Below are positions 1 through 5,820 of a stretch of 6,590 nucleotides of DNA, one piece after another. The DNA is from Actinomycetes bacterium (GTDB taxonomy: Bacteria > Actinomycetota > Actinomycetes > Propionibacteriales > Propionibacteriaceae). The notes under the pieces are model-generated. The model was not told the origin of the DNA. It saw nothing but the letters and a program-made list of their open reading frames with translations, and made no database searches. Position 1 is the stretch's first letter. The number at the start of each line of letters is the position of its first letter. The DNA is taken from assembly GCA_023412435.1 (NCBI GenBank), contig JAEYNS010000216.1, positions 1-6,590 on the forward strand. Direction: 5' to 3'. The position numbers and the translations under genes are program-made.

Positions 1-1326
1 GTGGAGCGCTCGCCAGCTCAGTTCGGCCGCCCCGGACAGCGGCATCACCGTCTGGACGTGGGTGTAGTAACGGCACCCGGCGGCCAGCAGCTCCGCCACC
101 CCGGCCAGCAGGTCGGGGCTCGTGACGCCGGCGAGGTCCCGGCCCGCCCAGCGCTCGACCACGGCCCGGTACTCCGGCAGCCCCAGCTCGCGCCAGCGCT
201 GCAGGAAGAACGATCCCCCGTTGCCGAAGATCAGGCCGATCGCAGGCAGCGCCACAGCGGTCACCCGCGTCATCGTGGAGTTCGCGTACCGGTAGAAGGC
301 GTAGCCGTTGACGGTCGGGAAGCCGATGTCCAGCGTCCCGAGCCGCCCCGGGGCGGCGCCGATGGTGGTCGTCAGGTCCTCCATCAGGGCCCGCAGGCTG
401 GCCGGGACGGCTTCGGCCATCAGGTCGGCGAACAACGGGGTGAGCGGGTTGGGCAGTTGCTCGATGATGCTGGCACGGAAGTACATGTTGCCCGGCTCGC
501 TGGGCCACTCGTCGGCCACCTCCGCGACCGGCTCGGGCAGGGCGGTGATCGGTCGGGCCTGCAGGACCCGGAAACCGGTGGCGTCCAGCGCCCACTCGAT
601 GTCCTGCGGAACGCCGAAGTGGTCCTCGATCGCGTCGCCCAGGCGGGCGAGTTCGACCACCCGGGCGTCGGTGAGCGTGGCCGGCACCGTGTCGCCGCCC
701 TCCCCCGACGCTGACGACAGCACGTGCCCCGCGTCGCGATCGACGACGTAGGTGTCGGGGTTGACCGTGCCGGAGACGACCGCCTCGCCCAGCCCGGGGA
801 CAGCGGTGATCACCGCCTCCCGGCGCTGTCCGGTGACCGGGTTGGCGGTGAACATCACCCCGGCCGCCTCGGCGTCCACCATCAGCTGGACGACCACCGC
901 GATCCCGAGCCCGTCCTCACCCACCGCGTGCTCGCGCCGGTAGGCCACGGCACGCTCGCAGAACCGCCAGGCCCAACAGCCCGCGACCGCGGCCACCACG
1001 GCATCCTCGTCGGGGACGTCGAGGTAGGTCTCCTGCTGGCCTGCGAAGCTCGCCTCGGCGAGGTCCTCGGCGGTGGCGGACGACCGGACGGCGACCGCCG
1101 CGCCGGCGCCGCCGGTCAGCTCCCGCCACGCCTGCCTGAGCTCGTCGGCGAGCACGGCCGGCACCGACCCGTCCGGGTTGCGGCGGTGGTAGGCCTCCGT
1201 GGTGACCACGAAGCCCGGCGGCACGTCGAACCCCGCGGTCAGGAGTTCTCCGAGGTTCGCCGCCTTGCCGCCCACCAGGGCGAGGTCTGCGGCGCCGACC
1301 TCCTTCAGCCACACGATGTCGGACAT
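1..1326 (-). CDS. PEP synthase / rifampin-phosphotransferase-like enzyme, N-terminal part (3' end outside window)
   Basis: This is an ATP-grasp phosphotransferase of the PEP synthase / PPDK / rifampin phosphotransferase superfamily, expected to be cytoplasmic. Such enzymes use ATP to phosphorylate a swivelling His domain, which passes phosphate to pyruvate or another acceptor. The frame is open from ATG at 1326 to base 1, giving 442 visible residues. The nucleotide-binding domain (about 1-262) shows GGKAANLGEL (19-28, with the ATP-contacting Lys21), RSSATAEDL (81-89), FAGQQETYL (94-102), VQLMVDAEAAGVMFTANPVTG-type residues (146-166), and the closing IEWA...LQARPIT (243-261). From about 275 it enters a second domain beginning with PSEPGNMYFRASIIEQLPNPLTPLF-type sequence, which recalls the acceptor domain of rifampin phosphotransferases. 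The LQxRPIT motif falls near 260, earlier than the roughly 350 I recall for E. coli PpsA. The swivelling His domain and stop codon are not visible. A GGAG ribosome binding site eight bases upstream supports this start. The superfamily is certain; the acceptor (pyruvate, rifamycin or other) is not. Confidence 0.9.
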   Translation of the reverse strand, partial: MSDIVWLKEVGAADLALVGGKAANLGELLTAGFDVPPGFVVTTEAYHRRNPDGSVPAVLADELRQAWRELTGGAGAAVAVRSSATAEDLAEASFAGQQETYLDVPDEDAVVAAVAGCWAWRFCERAVAYRREHAVGEDGLGIAVVVQLMVDAEAAGVMFTANPVTGQRREAVITAVPGLGEAVVSGTVNPDTYVVDRDAGHVLSSASGEGGDTVPATLTDARVVELARLGDAIEDHFGVPQDIEWALDATGFRVLQARPITALPEPVAEVADEWPSEPGNMYFRASIIEQLPNPLTPLFADLMAEAVPASLRALMEDLTTTIGAAPGRLGTLDIGFPTVNGYAFYRYANSTMTRVTAVALPAIGLIFGNGGSFFLQRWRELGLPEYRAVVERWAGRDLAGVTSPDLLAGVAELLAAGCRYYTHVQTVMPLSGAAELSWRALH

Positions 1327-1520
1327 CGAGTGCTCTCCGTTCCGGGCCGCCACGAGGCGACGGCGGCCGACTTCGAGGATATGCCCGCACGGGTCATCCG
1401 GGCAGGCCGCTCGGTCCACCGGCCGCCCGTCCCACCAACTCCTGCCAGATAGCAGGGCCGGCCGACAGATCCGGCAGCCGGCCTGCCTATCTGGCAGAAG
1501 CTGGACGGCGGACGCCGGCC
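1327..1520. other. Intergenic region between GH13 gene and PEP-synthase-like gene
   Basis: This 194-base gap separates two minus-strand genes. Besides the hairpin at 1442-1497 and the GGAG ribosome binding site next to 1326, I see no convincing gene in either strand. On the minus strand a TATCCT hexamer (plus coordinates 1376-1381) could be a -10 element giving a leader of roughly 40 bases, but no good -35 lies at the right distance. The gap is long compared with the other junctions in the window, so a separate promoter for the downstream gene is plausible but not shown. Confidence 0.4.
1442..1497. terminator. Long inverted repeat, candidate terminator or regulatory hairpin
   Basis: The arms CTGCCAGATAG (1442-1452) and CTATCTGGCAG (1487-1497) are perfect 11-base reverse complements. 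Pairing continues inward through CAGG/CCTG and CCGGC/GCCGG with one unpaired base on each side, about 20 base pairs in total, leaving a loop of about 14 bases. On the minus strand it starts about 23 bases after the GH13 stop codon, where a transcription terminator would sit. Neither side has a T-run, so it is not a textbook intrinsic terminator; T-poor hairpins are nevertheless common after actinobacterial genes. A dispersed repeat, an RNA-processing stem or a protein-binding palindrome upstream of the PEP-synthase-like gene are alternatives. Confidence 0.6.
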
Positions 1521-3320
1521 TCAGCCCTGCCAGGCGTAGACCAGCAGGGTGTAGGCGCCGATGCCGAGCGTCCCGCTGGCGTCGAGGCCGTCGTAGTCGT
1601 CCTCGGTGGCGTGGACGTCACCGGACACCTCGCCGCCGAAGTCGTCGCTGTACACCACGGCATCGCTGTTGAAGACCAGTTGCCAATGGCCGGGCGCAGG
1701 GAAACCGATCCGGTAGTCGAGCAGGGTCGACGCGGACAGGTTGGCGACCACCACCACATCGTCGCCGGGGCCGTGGTCGCGCCACCGCTGGAAGGCGATC
1801 AGGTTGGCGTCGTCGTTGTTGTGGAAGACCAGCACCCCCTGCCCGGTGAGGCCCGCGGTGAGTCCGGTCCGGTTCAGCCGCAGCCTCACCAGGTCGCGGT
1901 ACAGCCGGACGATGCCGTGGAACTCCTCGCGCTGGTCCCAGTCGACACCGACCGTGTCGCGGAACCAGCCGCCCTCGAGGAACTCCTGGCCCTGGAACAG
2001 CATCGGGATCCCGGGCGAGGTGAAGACCAGCCCCGCCCCGAGGGTGGAGCGCTTGCGGGCGTAGTAGCCGGTCGGGTCGTCGGCGTCGATCTCCTGCGGT
2101 ACCCGCGCCTTGCCGTTCGCTACCTCGTCGTGCGACTCGGTGTAGATCACCCGGGCGAAGGCGTCGCCGTAGGAATGGCTGATCGCTGCGGCCACCTGGG
2201 TGGTGGAACGCCAGGCGTCGTCAGCCGGGATCAGCGCACCGCGGACCGGATGGACGAACCGGGCGTCCCACTGGGCGTGGAAGGCGGCGCCGTCGGGAGC
2301 GGTCGAGGTCACCGCCGGGTTGGAGTGCAGGTCCTCGGCGATCAGGATCTTGTCCGGATACGTGGCCCTCACCTGGTCGTTGATCCAGCGGCACAGGCTC
2401 CAGCCCTCCGGGATGTCCATCCCGGACGCGTCCACCGAGCGCATGTACGGGGTCATGTCGTAGCGCAGGCCGTCCAGGTGGAACTGCGACAGCCACATCA
2501 GCGCGTTGTCGCGGATGAACTGCCGCACCTCTCCCCTGCCGTAGTCGGGACGGGTGTCGCCCCAGGGCGTCGCCGAGCGCCAGTCGTTGTAAAAGTAGAT
2601 GCCGCCCAGGCCGTTCTCGCTCCAGCCGTCGAACTGCCACAGGTTCAGGTCGCTGGGACCGAAGTGGTTGTAGACCACGTCGAGAATCACCGCGATGCCG
2701 CGCCGGTGCGCGGCCCTGACCAGTGCCTTGAGGGCGTCCGGCCCGCCGTAGGTGCTCTCGACGGCGAAGATGTGGGCCGGGTTGTAACCCCACGAGTAGT
2801 CGCCGGCGAACTCGGCGACCGGCATCAGCTGGATCGCGTTCACGCCGAGCCGGACGAGGTGGTCGAGCGAGCCGGCGACATCGGCCAGCTCGCCGTCGCC
2901 GTCCTCGGCACCCTCGCCGGCATAGGTGCCGATGTGCAGCTCGTAGATCACCAGCTCGTTGTGTGGCGGGCAGGTGAAGTCGTCGCCCCGCCAGTCGAAG
3001 CGGGCATGGTCGTAGATCACGCCGTTGCCCACCGAGCTGGTCACCTGGGCGGCGTAGGGGTCGACCTTCTGCAGCCGCCCGTCACCGGTCACCAGCTCGA
3101 ACTTGTACTCGTCGCCTGGACGGGCGCCGGGCACGAAGCCGTACCAGTAGCCGCCCTCCTCGTGGATCATCGGGTGGACGTCGGACTGCCAGTCGTTGAA
3201 CGACCCGATCACCGAGACCGCGTCGGCGTGCGGAGCCCAGACCCGGAACCCGGTGCCCTCGGGAGCCACCAGCGCCCCCATGCCGCTCAGCGTCGGCGCG
3301 GCGTCACGTGTCGTCGTCAT
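1521..3320 (-). CDS. CBM48 + GH13 alpha-amylase family protein, glucan-branching-enzyme-like
   Basis: A 599-residue alpha-glucan-active enzyme without signal peptide or membrane segment, so expected in the cytoplasm acting on glycogen or malto-oligosaccharides. An N-terminal CBM48/E-set domain (about 15-105) carries FRVWAPHADAVSVIGSFNDW (25-44). The barrel then starts with YELHIGTY (126-133), typical of branching enzymes and of maltooligosyltrehalose trehalohydrolase. The four GH13 regions are intact: DVVYNH (214-219), GLRYDMT with the presumed nucleophile Asp288, IAED with the acid/base Glu329, and ESHDE with the stabilising Asp398. FTSPGIPMLFQGQEF (433-447) is also branching-enzyme-like, and an all-beta C-terminal domain follows to 599. 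At 599 residues it is shorter than typical GlgB (about 730). TPWGD (251-255) recalls trehalohydrolases, but the stabiliser region is closer to branching enzymes. The ATG at 3320 has only a weak, close ribosome binding site (GGGG two to five bases away); Met14, just before the CBM48 domain, is a possible alternative start. The class is sure; the exact reaction (branching, hydrolysis or debranching) is inferred. Confidence 0.92.
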   Translation of the reverse strand: MTTTRDAAPTLSGMGALVAPEGTGFRVWAPHADAVSVIGSFNDWQSDVHPMIHEEGGYWYGFVPGARPGDEYKFELVTGDGRLQKVDPYAAQVTSSVGNGVIYDHARFDWRGDDFTCPPHNELVIYELHIGTYAGEGAEDGDGELADVAGSLDHLVRLGVNAIQLMPVAEFAGDYSWGYNPAHIFAVESTYGGPDALKALVRAAHRRGIAVILDVVYNHFGPSDLNLWQFDGWSENGLGGIYFYNDWRSATPWGDTRPDYGRGEVRQFIRDNALMWLSQFHLDGLRYDMTPYMRSVDASGMDIPEGWSLCRWINDQVRATYPDKILIAEDLHSNPAVTSTAPDGAAFHAQWDARFVHPVRGALIPADDAWRSTTQVAAAISHSYGDAFARVIYTESHDEVANGKARVPQEIDADDPTGYYARKRSTLGAGLVFTSPGIPMLFQGQEFLEGGWFRDTVGVDWDQREEFHGIVRLYRDLVRLRLNRTGLTAGLTGQGVLVFHNNDDANLIAFQRWRDHGPGDDVVVVANLSASTLLDYRIGFPAPGHWQLVFNSDAVVYSDDFGGEVSGDVHATEDDYDGLDASGTLGIGAYTLLVYAWQG

Positions 3321-3415
3321 GCCCCATCGTTACCCAGCCGCGGCTCCGCGCCCAAGGCTTCTCACCAGAGCGTCATTACACTGACCTCACCCGCCCCCTG
3401 ACGCAGCGAGGAGCC
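3321..3415. promoter_or_regulatory. Divergent promoter region between GH13 and mannosyltransferase genes
   Basis: These 95 bases must hold the start signals of both flanking genes. The most AT-rich patch, 3375-3382, reads as TACACT on the plus strand (3377-3382, about 33 bases before the mannosyltransferase ATG) and as TGTAAT on the minus strand (3375-3380), so overlapping back-to-back -10 elements are possible. A second minus-strand candidate is TTGGGC (3350-3355) and TAACGA (3327-3332) with a 17-base spacer, which would start transcription at or next to the GH13 ATG and so give a leaderless mRNA. All matches to consensus are partial, and no operator palindrome stands out. Confidence 0.35.
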
Positions 3416-4774
3416 ATGCAGCTGACCACCTCCTCGTGGCGCCGGTTCGTCTGGCTCGGCGTGCTCGGATCGGCGGCGGTGGCCTGGGGCAGCACCCATC
3501 CCGAGTACTCGTTCGCCGGCTTCTGGCCCGACCCGGTGGTGGCCAGGCTCGGAGCGCTGGTGCCGATCCCGGCCAACCGCATCCTGATCGGGGCGGGGAC
3601 GGCGGCGCTGACCTGGGCCTGGTGGCGGCTGCGTCCCACCGGCGACCCGTCCTGGCGCTCCGCCGGCCTCGTCCTGCTGGCCTGGAGCCTGCCGCTGCTG
3701 GCGGTGCCGCCCGTCCTGAGCAACGACGCGGTGCTGTACGCCGACCTGGGCTGGATCTGGCTGCAGGGCCTCGACCCCTACCAGGTAGGCCTGGCCGGCG
3801 CCGGAGGGCCGATCGCCGGCCAGGTGGACCCGTTGTGGGCGGGGGCTACCGTCGCCTACCCGCCGCTGAGCATCCTGCTGCACGCCGGCGTGGTCGCGCT
3901 GACCGGCGCTCACCCCTATCTGGCGGTCATCGGGATGCGTCTGCCGGTGCTGGTCTCCGTCGCGGTGATCGCGTGGGCCCTGCCCCGGCTGGCGGAGCTG
4001 GTCGGCCGCCCCCGCCGGGGCGTGCTCTGGCTGGGTCTGCTCAACCCGTTGCTCGTGCTGCACTTCGTGGGCGGGGCCCACAACGACGCCCCCATGGTCG
4101 CGGTGACACTGTGCGCCATCCTGCTGGTGCTGCGCTTCCCCGTCACCTGGGCGAGCCTGCTGGTGGCACCCGCGATGGTCGGGGTGGCGATGGCCCTCAA
4201 GCAGCAGGGCGGGTTGGCGGTCGTGGCGGTAGCGGGGCTGCCCGTGGCGGCCCGGCTGGCGAGCCTCCCGCTGGCGAGGCGGCTGTGGCTGCTGGGAACC
4301 CGGACGGCGCTGGCCACCGCCGTCACCCTTGGCACTTTCGTGGCGATCTGGGGGGGGGCGGGGCGGGGGGTCGGCTGGCTCGGTGGGCTCGACCTGATGG
4401 GCAAGGCGCCCACTCCCGCTCCGCTCGCCGTGGTGTCCAAGGGCCTGGCCTGGCTGGTCGGCTGGTCCGGTGGCGATGCGGAGGCTGTCGCGCGGGTGGC
4501 CGGCCTCGTCGGCACCGGCGTCCTCGCACTCACCCTCGGCTGGCTGGTGGTCGCCTTCGCCGACCGGCCGCTGGCGGCGGTGGCCTGGGGGTCGCTCGCC
4601 GTGGCCGTGCTCGGGCAGGCGCTCCACCCGTGGTACCTGCCGTGGAGCCTTGCGCTGCTGGCGCTGGTGCCGCTGACCCGGACGCAGCGCCGCTGGGTGT
4701 TCGGCCTCGCCGTCGGGTTCGTGAACTGGAACGCCATCCAGACCTCGATCTGGCACGGCGTCGTGCAACCCTAG
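3416..4774 (+). CDS. mptB: Polyprenol-phosphomannose-dependent alpha-(1->6)-mannosyltransferase MptB-like, GT-C membrane protein
   Basis: A 452-residue multi-pass membrane glycosyltransferase, with roughly 12 to 14 hydrophobic segments spread over the whole length. Members of the MptA/MptB family use polyprenyl-phosphate mannose on the outer face of the membrane to build the alpha-1,6-mannan core of lipomannan and related glycolipids. Family-like features are the first periplasmic loop with SNDAVLYADLGW (102-113) and GLDPYQVG (118-125), where GT-C enzymes carry their catalytic acid, then YPPLSILL (148-155), GGAHNDAPMV (219-228), LKQQG (261-265) and HPWYLPW (404-410). The ATG at 3416 is preferred over in-frame codons further upstream because GAGGAG (3408-3413) lies directly before it and the first hydrophobic segment follows at about residue 11. 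It is transcribed away from the GH13 gene and runs into the convergent reductase gene, overlapping it by four bases. A G-rich tract interrupts the coding sequence at 4350-4370 without breaking the frame. Another GT-C mannosyl- or glucosyltransferase of the same clan is the main alternative. Confidence 0.8.
   Translation: MQLTTSSWRRFVWLGVLGSAAVAWGSTHPEYSFAGFWPDPVVARLGALVPIPANRILIGAGTAALTWAWWRLRPTGDPSWRSAGLVLLAWSLPLLAVPPVLSNDAVLYADLGWIWLQGLDPYQVGLAGAGGPIAGQVDPLWAGATVAYPPLSILLHAGVVALTGAHPYLAVIGMRLPVLVSVAVIAWALPRLAELVGRPRRGVLWLGLLNPLLVLHFVGGAHNDAPMVAVTLCAILLVLRFPVTWASLLVAPAMVGVAMALKQQGGLAVVAVAGLPVAARLASLPLARRLWLLGTRTALATAVTLGTFVAIWGGAGRGVGWLGGLDLMGKAPTPAPLAVVSKGLAWLVGWSGGDAEAVARVAGLVGTGVLALTLGWLVVAFADRPLAAVAWGSLAVAVLGQALHPWYLPWSLALLALVPLTRTQRRWVFGLAVGFVNWNAIQTSIWHGVVQP
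4350..4370 (+). repeat. G-rich tract (G9-C-G4-C-G6) inside the mannosyltransferase gene
   Basis: Nine consecutive G (4350-4358), then C, four G (4360-4363), C and six G (4365-4370). It encodes residues 312-319, WGGAGRGV, in what looks like a loop after a hydrophobic segment. The nine-base homopolymer is the longest I noticed in the window. The tract could form a G-quadruplex on the coding strand and is a likely site of replication slippage or sequencing error. The reading frame on both sides agrees with one continuous protein. Confidence 0.85.
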
Positions 4775-5808
4775 GCGGTGCTGGGGCCCCGCCACAGGTT
4801 GATGCCCGCATCCACCGCGTGGGCGTCGATGGCGGCGAGTTCGTCCGCGGTGAAGTCGGCACGAGTCAGCGCGGCGACGGTGTCCTCGAGCTGGGCGACG
4901 CTGGAGGCGCCGACCAGCGCGGAGGTCACCCGCGGGTCCCGCAGCACCCACGCGACCGCCAGCTGGGCGAGGGTCTGGCCCCGTCCGGTGGCGATCTCGT
5001 TCAGCGCCCGGACGTGGGCCAGCGTCTCCTCGGAGAGCATCGCGTCCGACAACGACTTGCCCTGGGTGGCCCGCGACCCCGACGGCACCCCGTCCAGGTA
5101 CTTCGCGGTGAGCATCCCCTGGGCGAGCGGGGAGAACCCGATGCAGCCCACGCCCTCCTCACCCAGGACGTCGAGCAACTCCTCCTCGATCCAGCGGTTC
5201 AGCATCGAGTAGCTGGGCTGGTGGATCAGCAGCGGCGTGCCGAGCTCACGCAGGATCCGGACCGCCTCCCGGGTGCGCTCGGCGGAGTAGGACGAGATCC
5301 CCACGTAGCGGGCCTTGCCGGACCTGACGGCCGCGTCCAGCGCCCCCATCGTCTCCTCGAGCGGGGTGTCGGGGTCGAATCGGTGGTGGTAGAAGATGTC
5401 GACGTGATCGAGCCGGAGCCGCCCCAGTGACTGGTCGAGGGAGTCGAGCAGGTACTTGCGCGACCCCAGGTTGCCGTAGGGGCCCGGCCACATGTCCCAG
5501 CCGGCCTTGGTCGAGATCACCAGCTCCTCGCGGTGGGCGGCGAAGTCCTCGGCGAGGATCCGCCCGGCGTTGATCTCGGCGGAGCCGTAGGGCGGCCCGT
5601 AGTTGTTGGCCAGGTCGAAGTGGGTGATGCCCAGGTCGAAAGCCCGTCGCAGGATGTCCCGCTGCCGCTGCAACGGGGTGTCGTCGCCGAAGTTGTGCCA
5701 CAGGCCCAGTGAGATGGCCGGCAGGTGCAGCCCCGACCTGCCCACCCTGCGGTAGGTCATGGCGTCGTAGCGGTCGGGGTTGGCGGCGTAGCGATCGAGC
5801 AGCGGCAT
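4771..5808 (-). CDS. gpr: Aldo/keto reductase, YghZ-type L-glyceraldehyde 3-phosphate reductase
   Basis: A 345-residue cytoplasmic NADPH-dependent aldo/keto reductase very close to E. coli YghZ/Gpr (AKR14 type), which reduces L-glyceraldehyde 3-phosphate and can also act on methylglyoxal. Shared blocks include ANPDRYDAMTYRRVGRSGL (9-27), SLGLWHNFG (33-41), FDLGITHFDLANNYGPP (57-73), STKAGWDMWPGPYG (99-112), GSRKYLLDSLDQSL (115-128), YVGISSYS (168-175), LIHQPSYSMLNRW (194-206), GFSPLAQGMLTAKYL (224-238) and INLW (336-339). The catalytic tetrad is Asp65, Tyr70, Lys101 and His142, and GASSVAQLEDTV (300-311) is the NADPH 2'-phosphate-binding segment. Length and both ends match the family, supporting the ATG at 5808. 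An AGGA seven bases before the ATG overlaps the stop of the upstream ATPase gene, so translation is probably coupled to it. The TAG stop lies inside the CTAG that also holds the mannosyltransferase stop. The physiological aldehyde in this organism is inferred from the family. Confidence 0.95.
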   Translation of the reverse strand: MPLLDRYAANPDRYDAMTYRRVGRSGLHLPAISLGLWHNFGDDTPLQRQRDILRRAFDLGITHFDLANNYGPPYGSAEINAGRILAEDFAAHREELVISTKAGWDMWPGPYGNLGSRKYLLDSLDQSLGRLRLDHVDIFYHHRFDPDTPLEETMGALDAAVRSGKARYVGISSYSAERTREAVRILRELGTPLLIHQPSYSMLNRWIEEELLDVLGEEGVGCIGFSPLAQGMLTAKYLDGVPSGSRATQGKSLSDAMLSEETLAHVRALNEIATGRGQTLAQLAVAWVLRDPRVTSALVGASSVAQLEDTVAALTRADFTADELAAIDAHAVDAGINLWRGPSTA

Positions 5809-5820
5809 GTCAGGATCCTA
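5809..5820 (-). promoter_or_regulatory. Ribosome binding site overlapping the ATPase stop codon
   Basis: On the minus strand TAGGATCCTGAC runs directly into the reductase ATG. The ATPase stop TAG supplies the first bases of the AGGA Shine-Dalgarno sequence, which ends seven bases before the ATG. This arrangement usually means termination-reinitiation coupling, so the reductase would be made in proportion to the ATPase from one mRNA. Confidence 0.7.

Noticed and set aside
1..1452. Plus-strand open frames of 237 and 242 codons at the left end
   Set aside because: The minus strand here encodes a continuous, clearly recognisable PEP-synthase-type domain; the plus-strand products have no similarity to known proteins.
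1611..3401. A 596-codon open frame on the plus strand lying opposite the GH13 gene
   Set aside because: Its translation has no recognisable domain and is low-complexity, rich in V, G, P, R and H. It mirrors the GH13 codons and is explained by high GC, which makes stop codons rare in antisense frames.
3308..3415. Longer N-terminus for the mannosyltransferase, starting at 3308
   Set aside because: The upstream extension would overlap the start of the divergent GH13 gene and has no membrane segment, while the ATG at 3416 has its own GAGGAG and precedes the first hydrophobic segment.
4774..4793. Possible terminator hairpin GGCGG / CCGCC just after the mannosyltransferase stop
   Set aside because: Only a five-base stem with a ten-base loop and no T-run, lying inside the reductase coding sequence; expected by chance at this GC content.
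3362..4951. A 529-codon open frame on the minus strand opposite the mannosyltransferase
   Set aside because: Composition is dominated by R, G, P, Q and H with no domain; it is a shadow of the membrane protein gene.
3436..5430. A 664-codon open frame on the plus strand crossing from the mannosyltransferase into the antisense of the reductase
   Set aside because: It runs over two well-supported genes in the wrong frame or strand and its protein is R/G/A/P-rich with no family resemblance.
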